Of a DNA stretch of 64,000 bases, positions 36,968 through 47,196 are shown piece by piece; position 1 is the stretch's first letter, and each line of letters opens with the position of its first letter. The notes beneath the pieces are model-generated. The model did not search any database. It saw nothing but the letters and a program-made list of their open reading frames with translations, and had not been told where the DNA came from. The position numbers and the translations under genes are program-made. The DNA comes from Bradyrhizobium sp. CB1650 (GTDB taxonomy: Bacteria > Pseudomonadota > Alphaproteobacteria > Rhizobiales > Xanthobacteraceae): positions 6,539,501-6,603,500 of the forward strand of contig NZ_CP121695.1 in assembly GCF_029761915.1 (NCBI RefSeq). Reading direction: 5' to 3'.

Positions 36968-37759
36968 TTAGTCGAACCCAGCATCTTGCAGCGCTGTGAA
37001 TAGGCCGAAGGCTATTGCAAAAAGAGCAAGGATAGCCGGCAACTCGAGGGACCGCAGGCCGAGCGCGGCCTCGCACGCCGCGCCGAGGATGCAGCCGAGA
37101 AAGAAGCCAGCGATCGCGGGCCAAGTGTTGCCGGCGCGGTGGCGCGCCCCGGCAACGCCGCTCGCATCGCCCCGGAGCAGCATTCTTACGACGTCCATAG
37201 TGAAGAGGGTGATGTTGGTCGTCATCACCGCGGTAGATGGCGCTCCCTTCAGCGAGACTCGCACGAGCGCGTTCTGCACGGCCATTGCGGAAACGCCCAG
37301 CATTCCGGCAAAGATCATGCGTGGCGAGTTGGGATCAATACTCCGACCGGCATCGAAGCAAATGTCGAAGAAGCCCAAGAGCAAAACGAACTGCAGTAGC
37401 AGCAATGGCATCAGGGAACTGATCCGGATCCGCTCCAGCCCAGTGGCCAGTAGTCGGCTCAGTGCAAGCGCCGCCACGAACAGCGGCACCGCAATCAAAT
37501 GTGCCAAGGACGCTTGGTCGCCGGCGACCAGCCTGGCGGCGAGAACCACGATATTGCCCGTGATATGGGCGACGAACAGGCCACCCAGCCCGAGAAAGCC
37601 GATGATGTCCACGCTCCCTGCGATGACACTCAGCACAAAAACCAGCAGTTTCGCGGCAAGCGAGCCATCGACCGACGGCACCAGCACCCCATCATCCGGA
37701 AAATCCTTGCGTAAGGTGGGATGAGCGCCGTCGTTCATTGATGAGCACCCGTTGACCAT
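36968..37759 (-). CDS. DUF1275 (YoaK-like) membrane protein
   Basis: 263 residues; ATG 37759 or the in-frame ATG at 37738. Family signature segments LSVIAGSVDIIGFLGLGGLFVAHITGNIVVLAARLVAG, GMLGVSAMAVQNALVRVSLKGAPSTAVMTTNITLFTMDVVRMLL, and a closing GCILGAACEAALGL. Six to seven membrane helices. Function of the family is unknown. It lies between cyoD and the FUSC operon. A broken relative is at 19516. Confidence 0.88.
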   Translation of the reverse strand: MVNGCSSMNDGAHPTLRKDFPDDGVLVPSVDGSLAAKLLVFVLSVIAGSVDIIGFLGLGGLFVAHITGNIVVLAARLVAGDQASLAHLIAVPLFVAALALSRLLATGLERIRISSLMPLLLLQFVLLLGFFDICFDAGRSIDPNSPRMIFAGMLGVSAMAVQNALVRVSLKGAPSTAVMTTNITLFTMDVVRMLLRGDASGVAGARHRAGNTWPAIAGFFLGCILGAACEAALGLRSLELPAILALFAIAFGLFTALQDAGFD

Positions 37760-37875
37760 TGCGTTAAACCCTGTGGCATCAATGCAACTTCACCGGCGGC
37801 CCAGTGCGACACGCTAATGCGCGGGCAACCGGGTCGAACGTGCAGATCGCTCATTTGCAAGCTCCCTTGTTCGCT

Positions 37876-38283
37876 CTAACGATGGTTCGCCATCGTTGCG
37901 GGCAAATTCGTCAGCTCGGACGACGGCATCATGTTCTCGTTCAAATTCGTCATGATCCAGAGCGAGCCGGCAATCACGAGGGCTACGATGAGCACGCCGA
38001 ACGCAAGCGCTAGGACGTTGTTCGTGCTGTCCGGTCCCGAGGTGATGTGCAGGAAGAACACCAGATGAATTCCCATCTGGGTGATCGCGAGAGCAGCGAG
38101 TCCCAGCGGCACGCCGGGTGGCCAGAGCAGCGACGTGTTGGCAGCCCAGAACGATATTGTCGTGAGGATTGCCGCCAGAAACAGTCCGATCGTGTACACA
38201 AGTACGCCGGACGAAGCTTCACTTGGCAACTCGGCAGGTCTGGATCTGTCTCCAGGCGCGCGATCGTAGTGTGTTGCGGTCAT
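37876..38283 (-). CDS. cyoD: Cytochrome bo3 ubiquinol oxidase subunit IV
   Basis: 135 residues from the ATG at 38283, overlapping the cyoC stop by four bases. Three membrane helices: LVYTIGLFLAAILTTISFWA, ITQMGIHLVFFLHITSGPDS, FGVLIVALVIAGSLWIMTNLN. The central HLVFFLHI motif is diagnostic for CyoD, a small accessory subunit that aids assembly of the CuB centre in subunit I. It is the last gene of cyoABCD. Confidence 0.9.
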   Translation of the reverse strand: MTATHYDRAPGDRSRPAELPSEASSGVLVYTIGLFLAAILTTISFWAANTSLLWPPGVPLGLAALAITQMGIHLVFFLHITSGPDSTNNVLALAFGVLIVALVIAGSLWIMTNLNENMMPSSELTNLPATMANHR

Positions 38284-38912
38284 GAGTTCACTCCCATTAG
38301 ATAAACCACCGTGAACAGGCCGACCCAAATGATGTCGAGCGCGTGCCAGAACAGGGAAAAACAAAGCAGGCGCCGCTCGACGATTGGGCGAAAACCCTGA
38401 ATTGCGAGCTGGGCCATCATTATTGTCAGCCAAATCAGACCAATGCCGACGTGCAGCCCGTGGCAGCCGACGAGCGTGAAGAAGGCGGACAGAAAAGCGC
38501 TGCGCTCCGGAGTCGCACCGAGAGCGACCATACTGGCGAACTCGCGGATCTCGAGGGCGAGGAACGCGGCCCCGAGCGCGAAGGTGAAGATGGCTCCCAG
38601 GTAGGCGGCGTGACGGCGGTGCGAATTGATTGCCAACGACATCAGCCCGCACGTGTAGCTCGATGCGAGAAGACAAGCGGTTTCGATCGCGACGCTCACC
38701 TGATTAAACAGTTCGGCACCGCTCGGACCGCCCGCAGTGGCATGCATCAACACGGCGTATCCCGCGAACAGGGCCGAGAACATCACAATGTCGCTCAACA
38801 GGAAGATCCAGAAGCCGTAGGCAACCACGACGCGCTTGGGAGCAGGACCAGCTTCACTTTCGCTGGGCAGAGACTCAGCGTCAAAATGATCAGTGGTGAC
38901 AGCGATGTTCAT
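38280..38912 (-). CDS. cyoC: Cytochrome bo3 ubiquinol oxidase subunit III
   Basis: 210 residues, five membrane helices. It begins with [30 protein letters not shown], the conserved start of haem-copper oxidase subunit III of the quinol type. Near the end are [19 protein letters not shown] and [24 protein letters not shown]. It overlaps both neighbours by four bases. It is a structural subunit without redox centres. Confidence 0.92.
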   Translation of the reverse strand: MNIAVTTDHFDAESLPSESEAGPAPKRVVVAYGFWIFLLSDIVMFSALFAGYAVLMHATAGGPSGAELFNQVSVAIETACLLASSYTCGLMSLAINSHRRHAAYLGAIFTFALGAAFLALEIREFASMVALGATPERSAFLSAFFTLVGCHGLHVGIGLIWLTIMMAQLAIQGFRPIVERRLLCFSLFWHALDIIWVGLFTVVYLMGVNS

Positions 38913-40888
38913 ACGGCGACCTCCGTGTGAGCGCGATCAAACTGCGCAAGCTGCTCAGCCGAAATTTCGACTTCCTCCTGCTGGCGAAAGGTGAAGAAAA
39001 GGATCGTCACGAACGCGCCGAATACTCCAAGGGCCGCCATCCACCAGATGTGCCAGATCAGGGCGAAACCGGTGACCACCGCAAAGAATGCGTTGATGAA
39101 GCCGGTGGGGCTGTTTCTCGGCATTTCGATGGGCTCGTATTTCCGCGGTGTCGCCGGCGGGTTTGCTTTCGCGGATCGCTTCCGGCTCCAATAGCTGTCT
39201 CTCTCAGTGACATGCGGCAGGACCGCGAAGTTCCAGGCCGGGGGTGGCGACGCTGTGGACCATTCAAGCGTGCGGCCGTTCCATGGATCCCCCGTCACAT
39301 CGCGATGTTTCTCGCGGGTGCGGATCGACACGACCAGTTGCACGATCTGACAGACGATTCCCGCAAGGATGACGAGCGCACCGACCGCGGCCGCCACAAG
39401 CCATGGTTGCCAACTCAAATTGTCGTAGTGCTGCATGCGCCGGGTCATGCCCATCAGGCCCAGCACGTACAGCGGCATGAATGCGAGATAGAAGCCGATC
39501 AGCCAGCACCAGAACGAAGCTCTACCCCAGCGCTGATCAAGCCTGAAACCAAAGGCTTTCGGGAACCAATAGTTGTAACCTGCCATCGCGCCGAACACGA
39601 CGCCGCCAATGATGACGTTGTGGAAGTGGGCAACCAGGAACAGGCTGTTGTGTACCTGGAAATCGGCGGGAGGAACGGCCATGAGCACCCCGGTCATGCC
39701 GCCGATCACGAAGGTCACCATGAAGCCGAGCGACCACAGGACCGGCACGGTGAAACGGACGCGCCCGCCGTACATCGTGAACAGCCAATTGAAGATCTTT
39801 ACGCCGGTCGGCACCGCGATGATCATGGTCATGACCCCGAAGAAGCCATTGACGTCAGCGCTGGCGCCCATGGTGAAGAAGTGGTGGAGCCAAACAAGGA
39901 AGGAAAGAATGCAGATTGCCATGGTAGCCGCCACCATCGAGCGATAGCCAAACAGCGCCTTGCCGGAGAAAGTCGAGATGACCTCCGAAAATATGCCGAA
40001 CGCCGGCAAGACCAGGATGTAGACCTCTGGGTGACCCCACACCCAGAACAGATTTACATACATCATCTGGTTGCCCTGCCCCGCGAGCGTGAAGAAGTGA
40101 AAGCCGAGATAGCGATCGAGCAGCAGCATCGCGAATGTTGCGGTAAGAACAGGGAAGGCCGCGACAATGAGGAGGTTGGTGGCGAGCGCCGTCCAGCAGA
40201 AGACTGGCATGCGCATGTAGCCCATACCGGGCGCCCGCATTTTTAGAATCGTCGCGACGAAGTTTATTCCGGTCATCAATGTGCCGATGCCGGAGATCTG
40301 CAGGGCCCAAAGGTAGTAGTCCACACCGACGCCGGGTGAGAATTGCAGCTCGCTAAGCGGGGGATACGCGACCCAACCAGTTTTCGCGAACTCGCCGACG
40401 ACCAGCGAGATGTTCACTAACAGTATCCCGGACGCGGTCAGCCATAGACTCACCGAGTTTAAGGTGGGAAAGGCGACGTCGCGAACGCCAAGTTGCAGCG
40501 GGACCGCAAAGTTCATCAGCCCGATCATGAAAGGCATCGCCATGAAGAAGATCATGATGGTGCCATGCGCGGAGAAAATCTGATCAAAATGCTCCGGTGG
40601 CAGATATCCGTGCGCGCCGCCAGCTGCGACGGCCTGCTGAGCGCGCATCATGATCGCGTCAGCGAAGCCGCGAAGCATCATGACCAGCGCCAGCACGCAA
40701 TACATGACGCCGATCCGTTTATGGTCGACCGACGTGAGCCACTCGCGCCACAGATAAGGCCAATAGCCCTTGAATGTGATTAACGCCAGAACGAGCACTA
40801 CGGCCAGGATCATGAATCCCGACGCGCCCATAATGATCGGTTGATTGAATGGGATCGCGCTCCAGTCAAGCTTGCCAAGCAGATTCAT
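38909..40888 (-). CDS. cyoB: Cytochrome bo3 ubiquinol oxidase subunit I
   Basis: 659 residues, the catalytic haem-copper subunit. A low-spin haem His in [16 protein letters not shown], CuB-His/Tyr cross-link region [16 protein letters not shown], two further CuB His in [12 protein letters not shown], and binuclear haem ligands in [12 protein letters not shown] are all visible. The HPEVYI Tyr and the helix-VI Glu (LPAFGIFSE) needed for proton pumping are of the A-type. It reduces O2 to water with ubiquinol and pumps protons at the inner membrane. It overlaps cyoA and cyoC by four bases each. Confidence 0.95.
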   Translation of the reverse strand: MNLLGKLDWSAIPFNQPIIMGASGFMILAVVLVLALITFKGYWPYLWREWLTSVDHKRIGVMYCVLALVMMLRGFADAIMMRAQQAVAAGGAHGYLPPEHFDQIFSAHGTIMIFFMAMPFMIGLMNFAVPLQLGVRDVAFPTLNSVSLWLTASGILLVNISLVVGEFAKTGWVAYPPLSELQFSPGVGVDYYLWALQISGIGTLMTGINFVATILKMRAPGMGYMRMPVFCWTALATNLLIVAAFPVLTATFAMLLLDRYLGFHFFTLAGQGNQMMYVNLFWVWGHPEVYILVLPAFGIFSEVISTFSGKALFGYRSMVAATMAICILSFLVWLHHFFTMGASADVNGFFGVMTMIIAVPTGVKIFNWLFTMYGGRVRFTVPVLWSLGFMVTFVIGGMTGVLMAVPPADFQVHNSLFLVAHFHNVIIGGVVFGAMAGYNYWFPKAFGFRLDQRWGRASFWCWLIGFYLAFMPLYVLGLMGMTRRMQHYDNLSWQPWLVAAAVGALVILAGIVCQIVQLVVSIRTREKHRDVTGDPWNGRTLEWSTASPPPAWNFAVLPHVTERDSYWSRKRSAKANPPATPRKYEPIEMPRNSPTGFINAFFAVVTGFALIWHIWWMAALGVFGAFVTILFFTFRQQEEVEISAEQLAQFDRAHTEVAV

Positions 40889-41763
40889 TTTTCCGCCCTC
40901 TGTGACTGCGAACAGGTTGACTGAGACGTCTCGTCCGGCGTCGTCCCGGACATCACGATCCGGTTGAACAGATCGGAAGCAACGGCCCGATAGGTGAAGG
41001 GCGAAACGCTTTCGCTCGGCTTGGCCAAATCGGCATAAGTTCCTGCGTCGAGTGTCGGACCCGTGCTGCGAGTTGCGGTCACCCAGCCTGCAAACTCGTC
41101 GGCCGGCACCGCATCGACGCTAAAGCGCATGTCGGCAAAACCGTCGCCGCTGAACTGGGCCGACAGCCCCGGATACGTTCCGGGATGATCGGCCTGCAGC
41201 TGGACGTGCGTTACCATTCCCGACATGGTGTAGATCTGACTTCCGAGCTGCGGTACGAAGAAGCTGTTCATGACCCCGGAAGAGGTCAGCTCAAAGCTGA
41301 TTGGCGTCCCAACCGGAACGGTCAGGCGATTGACGCTCGCGGTGCCCTGGTCGGGGTAGATGAACAGCCATTTCCAATCGAGCGAGACGACCTGAACGGT
41401 GACGGGCTTCACCGCGGAAGTGATTGCCTTGCGCGGATCGAGGTCGTGTGCGCCGACCCAGGCGACGCCGCCGACCAAGAGCACGGTCATCGCAGGAATC
41501 GACCAAACGATCAGCTCGAGACGTCCGGAATAAGTGAAATCCGGCATGTAGACGGCGCGCCTGTTGGAGGAGCGAAACCAAATAGCGACGCTAATGGTAG
41601 CGAGGATCGTAGGGATCACGATCGCCAGCATGATTCCGAGTGAATTGAACAGGATTTGCCGTTCGGCGAGAGCGATAGGTCCTTGTGGATTGAGGACGCC
41701 TTCCGAGCAGCCGCCCAGCGTCGCGGCGCTGGTCAAAGCAAGAGCTGGTGCGATGTATCGCAT
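40885..41763 (-). CDS. cyoA: Cytochrome bo3 ubiquinol oxidase subunit II (lipoprotein)
   Basis: 292 residues from ATG 41763. A frame extending to 41991 is a repeat-derived artefact. The lipoprotein signal [22 protein letters not shown] has the lipobox LGGC. Two membrane helices follow, then a cupredoxin domain [49 protein letters not shown]. It lacks the CuA Cys pair, as expected for quinol oxidases. First gene of cyoABCD. Its upstream region is the truncated Ser/Thr-rich gene at 41829, so the native promoter may have been altered. Confidence 0.93.
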   Translation of the reverse strand: MRYIAPALALTSAATLGGCSEGVLNPQGPIALAERQILFNSLGIMLAIVIPTILATISVAIWFRSSNRRAVYMPDFTYSGRLELIVWSIPAMTVLLVGGVAWVGAHDLDPRKAITSAVKPVTVQVVSLDWKWLFIYPDQGTASVNRLTVPVGTPISFELTSSGVMNSFFVPQLGSQIYTMSGMVTHVQLQADHPGTYPGLSAQFSGDGFADMRFSVDAVPADEFAGWVTATRSTGPTLDAGTYADLAKPSESVSPFTYRAVASDLFNRIVMSGTTPDETSQSTCSQSQRAEK

Positions 41764-41828
41764 ATTAAGCCTCGTCCGTGCTGACGATGAAAGAACTGCG
41801 GGCGATTGCGAAGGAACGTGTTCGGGAT

Positions 41829-42257
41829 TCAGCCCGCGTCGGTCCGTCGCCGACCGGCGCGGTCGTGTGGCCGGAGCCCGGATATCGCCCCCGTCGCCGA
41901 AGATTCTCCCGGGAGCGAACCGGCGGTTCCGCCTGTCGAATTGCTCATGCCGGAGGTTGCCGTCTGCATTGCTCCCATGGTGCTGGAACACGCCGAGGGC
42001 GTCGTCATCGCGCTCGAGGCGGAAGAACCTGACGTCATCGGACTGACGCCCGGCGTCGCAAGCTCGGTGGTCCCGAGTGGAACGCCGGTCACGCCGACCG
42101 GCGCCGCGGCTCCGATACCGAGCGGCGAAGTCATACCCAGCGGCGGAGTAATGCCGCCCATACCGATCTGTGCGAATGCGGCGCCAACGTTACAGAACGA
42201 CCAGACGGTCGCGGCGACCAAAAGCCCCTTCGCAGTTTGTGCATTAAGGATTTTCAT
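41829..42257 (-). pseudogene. Ser/Thr/Pro/Gly-rich exported protein, truncated paralogue
   Basis: Starts MKILNAQTAKGLLVAATVW with a signal peptide ending GAAFAQ. It tracks the protein at 14227-14919 through TPPLGMTSPLGIGAAAPVGV, PSACSSTMGAMQTATS and GESSATGAISG. The match stops at about 41883 and the frame ends in unrelated LRPHDRAGRRRTDAG. It therefore lacks the C-terminal ~100 residues. It lies 84 bp downstream of hydrolase copy 2, the same partner as at 15 kb, but Ohr is absent between them. Confidence 0.75.
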
Positions 42258-42341
42258 TGCTGATCTCTCCTTTTTTCTGGTGGCTTTCTTTGAACTTCGC
42301 TGCAACTCATCAGCGAATAGCCCCATGCACGAGAACGCCGG

Positions 42342-43148
42342 CTAGTCGGACTGTCCGGCGGCCTCCAGGATCAATCGGGTGATCTCGTCGGGTTGTGATA
42401 TCAGCGACAGGTGACTCGCCTTCACCTCGATGGTCTTGGCGCCCATCCGTTTGGCCATGAAGCGTTCGAGGTCGGGATTGATGGTCCGGTCTTCCGTCGA
42501 GACGGCGTAGAAACTCGGCTTTGACCGCCAGGCCGCATGCGTCGTCTTGCCCGCGAGCAGCGCCTTGTGGAACGGCTCCTGGACCGCATAGAGAACCTTC
42601 GCCTTTGCTTCCGGCAGGTCGCCTGCGAAATCGCGCAGGAACGCAGCCTCTGTGAGACGTCCTTCATCGCCGTTAAAGACAATCCCGGCCGACGCCGGTG
42701 GCGCTGGAAATGTCTTAGCCAACGACGTGTAATCCTCGCCCGCATCCGGCGCCCGCGCCGCCACATGGACGAGAGCCGACACGTTCGGATGCTGACCTGC
42801 CTCTGTCACGATCATTCCGGAGAAGGAATGCCCAACCAGCACCGTCGGACCATCCTGGCGCGCCAGGACGCGCTCGGCCGAGGCCACCGCTTCGGGCAGC
42901 GTTGTCAGCGGGTTTTGCACGGCTGTGGCATTGAGCCCCGCCGCCTGCAATCGTGCGATCACCTCGGACCAGGATGACCCGTCGGCGAACAGCCCGTGCA
43001 CCAGGACAACGTTTCGGGCCTTCGGCGCGGGCTGCGCAGCGGCGGCGTTGCCCCGGAAAAGAGTGCTTGCCGCCCCCGCAGCCACCATGCTCACGAACGT
43101 GCGTCGATTTATTGGACGCCCCGGCCGAAGATCGTCCTCGTCATTCAT
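42342..43148 (-). CDS. Tat-exported alpha/beta hydrolase (copy 2)
   Basis: 268 residues from ATG 43148, with AAGGAG upstream. Same architecture as the protein at 15467: MNDEDDLRPGRPINRRTFVSM twin-arginine signal, HGLFADGSSWSEV oxyanion region, GHSFSGM nucleophile Ser, and late KASHLSLISQPDEI catalytic His. The two proteins differ at only scattered positions outside the signal region. This copy lies between the malonyl-CoA decarboxylase frame and the truncated Ser/Thr-rich gene. Substrate unknown. Confidence 0.9.
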   Translation of the reverse strand: MNDEDDLRPGRPINRRTFVSMVAAGAASTLFRGNAAAAQPAPKARNVVLVHGLFADGSSWSEVIARLQAAGLNATAVQNPLTTLPEAVASAERVLARQDGPTVLVGHSFSGMIVTEAGQHPNVSALVHVAARAPDAGEDYTSLAKTFPAPPASAGIVFNGDEGRLTEAAFLRDFAGDLPEAKAKVLYAVQEPFHKALLAGKTTHAAWRSKPSFYAVSTEDRTINPDLERFMAKRMGAKTIEVKASHLSLISQPDEITRLILEAAGQSD

Positions 43149-43337
43149 TGAAATTCTCCTTTGCGTAAAGTTGCTTTTGAATTGCCGCAGGAATGCCGGC
43201 AACAATGATGCGTGTTCGCAACGTGGTCATCGATCGCTACTCCGTGATAGGTTTTCGCCCGAGCTTTTCTCGCATCTATTTCCGACGGAAGAGGTCTACT
43301 GTTACGCGGGGTCACGGCGTTGTGCTTCAGCGCGTTT

Positions 43338-46166
43338 TCAGTTCGGCACCGAGATATGCTCGGCGGCCAACAACGTATCGACGTCCGCAGAACGCATGAC
43401 TGTTCCATCGTTCACAAAGGCCTCGTGGTTACTCTCGATCGTTTCGATGTCGTAGAGGTAGTTCACCATGATGCCGAACGATTCCTGGATGCCGCGCGGC
43501 GCAGTGTTTCCGAGCCAGTTGATTCGCTCCAGACGTGCGCCATTTCCCAAATGAAAACGCGCGACGGGATCCGCTCGATCCTCAGCCGATACGCGGCGCG
43601 TCAAATAGGTTGCACAAGCGCGCATGATCCTCCGCTCCAGGGAATGATCGCTTGTTGCGGTATCGAGCCACCCGACCCCGGTCTCTGTCCGGGCCAGCAA
43701 CGCGATCGCGGGATCATCCGTTGCAGCGGCGCGCTTCGTCAGCCATCGTCGGAATCCCGGCACCGGTGACAACGTCGAGAATCGGGTCAGATGCGGAAGT
43801 TCGTTCTTCAATTCTTCAACCACCTGCTTGATCAGAAAATTTCCGAAAGAAATTCCGCGCAGGCCATCCTGACAGTTCGAGATCGAATAGAAGATTGCGG
43901 TGTCCGCACGTGAGGCCCGGTTGCGAGCGGCATCGTCATCGCTGTCCTGAACCAGCAGCGGCTGAACGGCTCCGGCTAATCCTTCAACGAGCGCCACTTC
44001 TACGAAGATCACCGGGTCGCCTGGGAGGGCCGGATGAAAAAATGCGAAGCAGCGACGGTCCGGTGCGAGTCGCCGCCTCAGATCGTCCCACCCGTGGATC
44101 TCATGCACCGCTTCATAAGCGATTAGTTTCTCGAGAACGGCAGCCGGAGACTGCCAGTCGATACGCCGCAGTTCGAGAAAACCCCGGTTGAACCATGACG
44201 CGAACAGGTGCATCAGATCGCTGTCGAGCAGCCTCAGCACCGGCTCGTCGCGCAAACGACTAGCGACTTCCTTGCGCATGGCAACCAATGCGTTCGTGCC
44301 GCCAGGCGCCGTGTTCATGCGTCGCAACAGCTCTTGCCGGGGCGGATCAGTCGCTTGCGCAAGCAACGCGGCAGCTTCGGCCGAGGGAGCGGATAGATAA
44401 GTCTCCGCCGCGGAGCGAACCACGGTTGCGTCCGGCGCAAAATCGGTCGCCAGAAATTGCTGAAAATTGCGGCGATCGTCCACAGCAAGTCTGCGGAGAA
44501 CGCCGTGCAGTTCGCGGGCGATAGCCGCGCCGGATGCTTCACCGCGTTGCGAGAGCAGTGACTTCGCAAGCGTCTTGGCGCGGCTGAGTTGATCGACCGC
44601 AGCGGCTGGAATTTCGACAACATTCGTCGTCATTTCAATCTCCTGTTGGCTCAACTGACCTTGCCAGGCTTGCGACCGCGACCGCATGTGCACGGAATTT
44701 GCTGGTGAGGCGTACAGGTCGCCAGAGCAGATCACGAGATCGTCGATCGTCTGCGCCGCGAGCAGTTCGCGCGTGGCATCCTTGACGTCGATCCCGAGAT
44801 CGGATGGCCGCATCACGATGCCGCGTGCGCGCGGATCGCTGGTCATGTCCGGCGATTGAGCTTTGCCAAAATCGGTGTCTCCGGCGATGGCGCACAGCGC
44901 ACCCTCCCGTTCCGCAGCGGAACGGCAGAGCAGGAGATTTGCGACGCCTTGTTCGGTGATGACGTGAGTGACGTCGTCGCCGCAGCTCATCACCGGCGGC
45001 AATGCGAATCCTGCTGACGCCGCGAGATCGACCGCGTCGAGCCGCTCCACGAAGCTCGGCGTCCCGTCCGGCTGGCGGGTGTCGACCGTCTGCACGACGA
45101 GCTCGCGGCCCCTAGTGCGGTCGCCGGCCTGCTGGCCCGCGCGCAGCCAGGCCGGACTGGCATGCCGGCGGCCTCGCGTATCCGCGCCCATGTTGGGCGC
45201 GCCGCCGAAACCGGCAATCCGCCCCTTGGTTGCCGTCGAACTGTTGCCTTGCGCGTCGATCTGAAGGGTCGCGCCGACGAAGAGATCGCAAGCATATTGG
45301 CCGGCCACTTGCGCCCACGCGCGGTTCGATCGCAGATGACCGTCTGGCCCGATCGGAAATATGTCGGCGCGTTCCGAAATACAGCGCTCCATCCCGAGCT
45401 CGTATCCGAAACAATAGACGCCTTCGACAAAGCCGGCCTCAATCGCGGGAATCAGCGTCGGGTGCGGATCGAGAACGAAGTGGGTGGCCTTCAATCCGCG
45501 CGCGGCGCCGAAGGTCGGCAGAATCAATTCGATCCCAGCGGTCGCGTAGCAGATGCCGCGATTCAGCCGGCGAATTTCATAGGGCTCATAGACTGCCGCG
45601 ATGGCCATCATTGCCATCAATATTTTGTCTTCCCGAATCTCGGCAGGATCGCGGGTGAATAGCGGTTCGATCGCACAATGCGCCGAGCTCTGCACGACGA
45701 CATCCACCCAATCCCCGGGAATGTCGACCCACGGCAGATGGTCAACGATCTCATTGATCTGCGCCACGACGACACCGCCGGTGAAAGCGGCGGCCTCTAC
45801 AATAGTCGGCGTGTCTTCGGTGTTCGGGCCGGTGTAAAGGTTGCCGTGCCGGTCGGCTTTGTCTGCGACGACGAGCGCGACGCGCGGCGTCAGATCCGCC
45901 AGCATTCGGGCATAAAGTTCAAGACAGGTGTGGGTCGCACCAATCTTCAGGGAGCCGGACGCTACCAGCTCCGCCAGCCTCCGGCTTTGCGGCCTGGCAA
46001 AGACAGAATCGAGTCGGTTCGCAATGCCCCGCGCAAAGGCGGCGAGATGGTCGGGGAGCGCGAGAACCGACTGCACCATATGCAGATGATGCAAGCGCGC
46101 AGGGTCGGCTTTCGCGAGCGCCGCCGCCAGGAAATCGGCTTGCTTTTGGTTGTTACCCTTCATCAC
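43338..46166 (-). CDS. Malonate CoA-transferase (MdcA) fused in frame to malonyl-CoA decarboxylase
   Basis: 942 codons. Residues 1-~500 are MdcA, which makes a malonyl thioester by transferase action: KGNNQKQADFLAAALAKADP, NLYTGPNTEDTPTIVEAAAF, GNSSTATKGRIAGFGGAPNMG, YGDD-like SCGDDVTHVITEQGVANLLLC. From Met ~510 (ATG at about 44637, preceded by AGGAG) to the end is malonyl-CoA decarboxylase: FYSISNCQDGLRGISFGNFLIKQVVEELK and HLGNGARLERINWLGNT. In the next frame the MdcA end reads SKFRAHAVAVASLARS and stops just before that ATG, so an indel near 44700 probably fused two adjacent genes. The MdcA N-terminus lacks ~40 residues. Confidence 0.85.
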   Translation of the reverse strand: MMKGNNQKQADFLAAALAKADPARLHHLHMVQSVLALPDHLAAFARGIANRLDSVFARPQSRRLAELVASGSLKIGATHTCLELYARMLADLTPRVALVVADKADRHGNLYTGPNTEDTPTIVEAAAFTGGVVVAQINEIVDHLPWVDIPGDWVDVVVQSSAHCAIEPLFTRDPAEIREDKILMAMMAIAAVYEPYEIRRLNRGICYATAGIELILPTFGAARGLKATHFVLDPHPTLIPAIEAGFVEGVYCFGYELGMERCISERADIFPIGPDGHLRSNRAWAQVAGQYACDLFVGATLQIDAQGNSSTATKGRIAGFGGAPNMGADTRGRRHASPAWLRAGQQAGDRTRGRELVVQTVDTRQPDGTPSFVERLDAVDLAASAGFALPPVMSCGDDVTHVITEQGVANLLLCRSAAEREGALCAIAGDTDFGKAQSPDMTSDPRARGIVMRPSDLGIDVKDATRELLAAQTIDDLVICSGDLYASPANSVHMRSRSQAWQGQLSQQEIEMTTNVVEIPAAAVDQLSRAKTLAKSLLSQRGEASGAAIARELHGVLRRLAVDDRRNFQQFLATDFAPDATVVRSAAETYLSAPSAEAAALLAQATDPPRQELLRRMNTAPGGTNALVAMRKEVASRLRDEPVLRLLDSDLMHLFASWFNRGFLELRRIDWQSPAAVLEKLIAYEAVHEIHGWDDLRRRLAPDRRCFAFFHPALPGDPVIFVEVALVEGLAGAVQPLLVQDSDDDAARNRASRADTAIFYSISNCQDGLRGISFGNFLIKQVVEELKNELPHLTRFSTLSPVPGFRRWLTKRAAATDDPAIALLARTETGVGWLDTATSDHSLERRIMRACATYLTRRVSAEDRADPVARFHLGNGARLERINWLGNTAPRGIQESFGIMVNYLYDIETIESNHEAFVNDGTVMRSADVDTLLAAEHISVPN

Positions 46167-46228
46167 GACCCGGTCGCCAGGCTTGATGATCGCATCGAGC
46201 AGATGGACAGATTTTTGAGCCGGTGCGG

Positions 46229-46340
46229 CACACTGAGGCGGCTCTGGCCAACCGATCGCCTCGGTTTGCGGTCCGCTGGTTGGATCTTGGCTTCATCATC
46301 ATGGCCCTTGCTTCGCCGTTTGACGTCTCGTCACCCGAAA
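46229..46340 (-). repeat. Captured ALDC-type leader with ATGATGATGAAG start
   Basis: On the minus strand an ATG triplet at 46302 opens MMMKPRSNQRTANRGDRLARAASV. The start and the bases upstream of it match those of ALDC (52009) and its remnant (53413). The NRGDRLARAA part matches 9805-9910. This leader is out of frame with mdcA, which needs the next frame (QKSVHLLDAIIKPGDRVVMKG). So cassette, leader and a 5'-truncated mdcA are joined here, and translation of mdcA must restart at GTG/ATG 46166/46163. Confidence 0.65.
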
Positions 46341-46350
46341 AATAAGCGTC

Positions 46351-46480
46351 GATGTATCGATCGGCGTAAGGTCAGCGTGTGGAGCTCTTAAATCCAATAT
46401 CGAATTATTGGATTTTAATCACACTGACTGATCAAATCGCAGGCTTGGCTAATTGGCGATGCGGCCTCGCGGCACGGCTG
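46351..46480 (-). promoter_or_regulatory. LysR-type operator/promoter cassette, copy 4
   Basis: The palindrome at 46391-46414 (AATCCAAT, ATTGGATT) is a perfect 8+8 inverted repeat. It lies 89 bp from the ATG at 46302 and upstream of the malonate genes. The right flank enters the 3' end of a response-regulator fragment, whose frame terminates within the cassette at AAGCCTGCGATTTGA. Confidence 0.78.
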
Positions 46481-46830
46481 CCATTCACGATGGCTGATGG
46501 GGACGCACATCGATGGAAAGGAGCCGCATCCAGAACGAAGCCAACGCTGCGGACGGTGCGGATCATGGGTGCCTCGTTTGCCCCGTCGACTTTGCGACGT
46601 AGCAGGCCCATCTGAACATCGACAAGGTTCGTTTTAGGAACGAATTTATAGTGCCATACCTCTTTCAAAAGGGCCGCCCGCCTCAGCAATTTGTCGCTCC
46701 GTTGCATCATGTACTTGAGCAACTGAAATTCGCGCGGCTGCAGATGGATGTGACGGTCGCCACGCTTGGCAGACCTATCGATGAAATCGAGCTCCAGCGG
46801 CCCCACGCGCAGCACCATTTCATTCAGCAC
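46432..46830 (-). pseudogene. OmpR-type response regulator, DNA-binding domain remnant
   Basis: The frame encodes VLRVGPLELDFIDRSAKRGDRHIHLQPREFQLLKYMMQRSDKLLRRAALLKEVWHYKFVPKTNLVDVQMGLLRRKVDGANEAPMIRTVRSVGFVLDA, a complete winged-helix output domain. The receiver domain that should precede it is missing. The tail (HRQLAKPAI then stop) is supplied by the cassette. It could still bind DNA but would be unregulated; loss of function is more likely. Confidence 0.75.
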
Positions 46831-47196
46831 GGCGAGAGACCGGGCAAAGGTTCTCTGCTCGATTCTAATTGAACCATCGCGAGCGGCTCGTCACGTCGTA
46901 GGGACGGTCCGCGCATCCGATCAATCATCTTCTCGAGTTTGCTCGACACCAGCGAAAGAACGATATCGGCGGGGGCTCCGCCATTTCATTCTGCAAGGTC
47001 GGTGGTATTCGTTTGCCCGAAACAAAGCTCCGATGCTGCTCAGGTCTGGTTGATGAATTTGGCAAGCGCATTCCTGGATCGGTATCGGCGTGCGATCGAG
47101 TGCGTCGTGCTGCTATGGGGTTCTCATCGCAATCTCCTTTCCACCGACCGCGTGACATTGTCTTCATGGCGGCAGGTAGTTCATCAGCCGGATGTG
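46831..47196. other. Spacer with no recognisable gene
   Basis: About 365 bp between the response-regulator fragment and the UbiC-like gene. Frames are short and frequently interrupted. It should have held the receiver domain of the response regulator, but no Asp-phosphorylation motif is recognisable. Confidence 0.45.

Noticed and set aside
38927..40246. A 439-codon plus-strand open frame over cyoB
   Set aside because: Antisense of cyoB, His/Asp/Arg-rich composition, no recognisable domain.
41764..41991. An upstream extension of cyoA in frame to 41991
   Set aside because: The extension is the antisense of the duplicated Ser/Thr-rich gene. The lipoprotein signal at 41763 gives a normal CyoA start.
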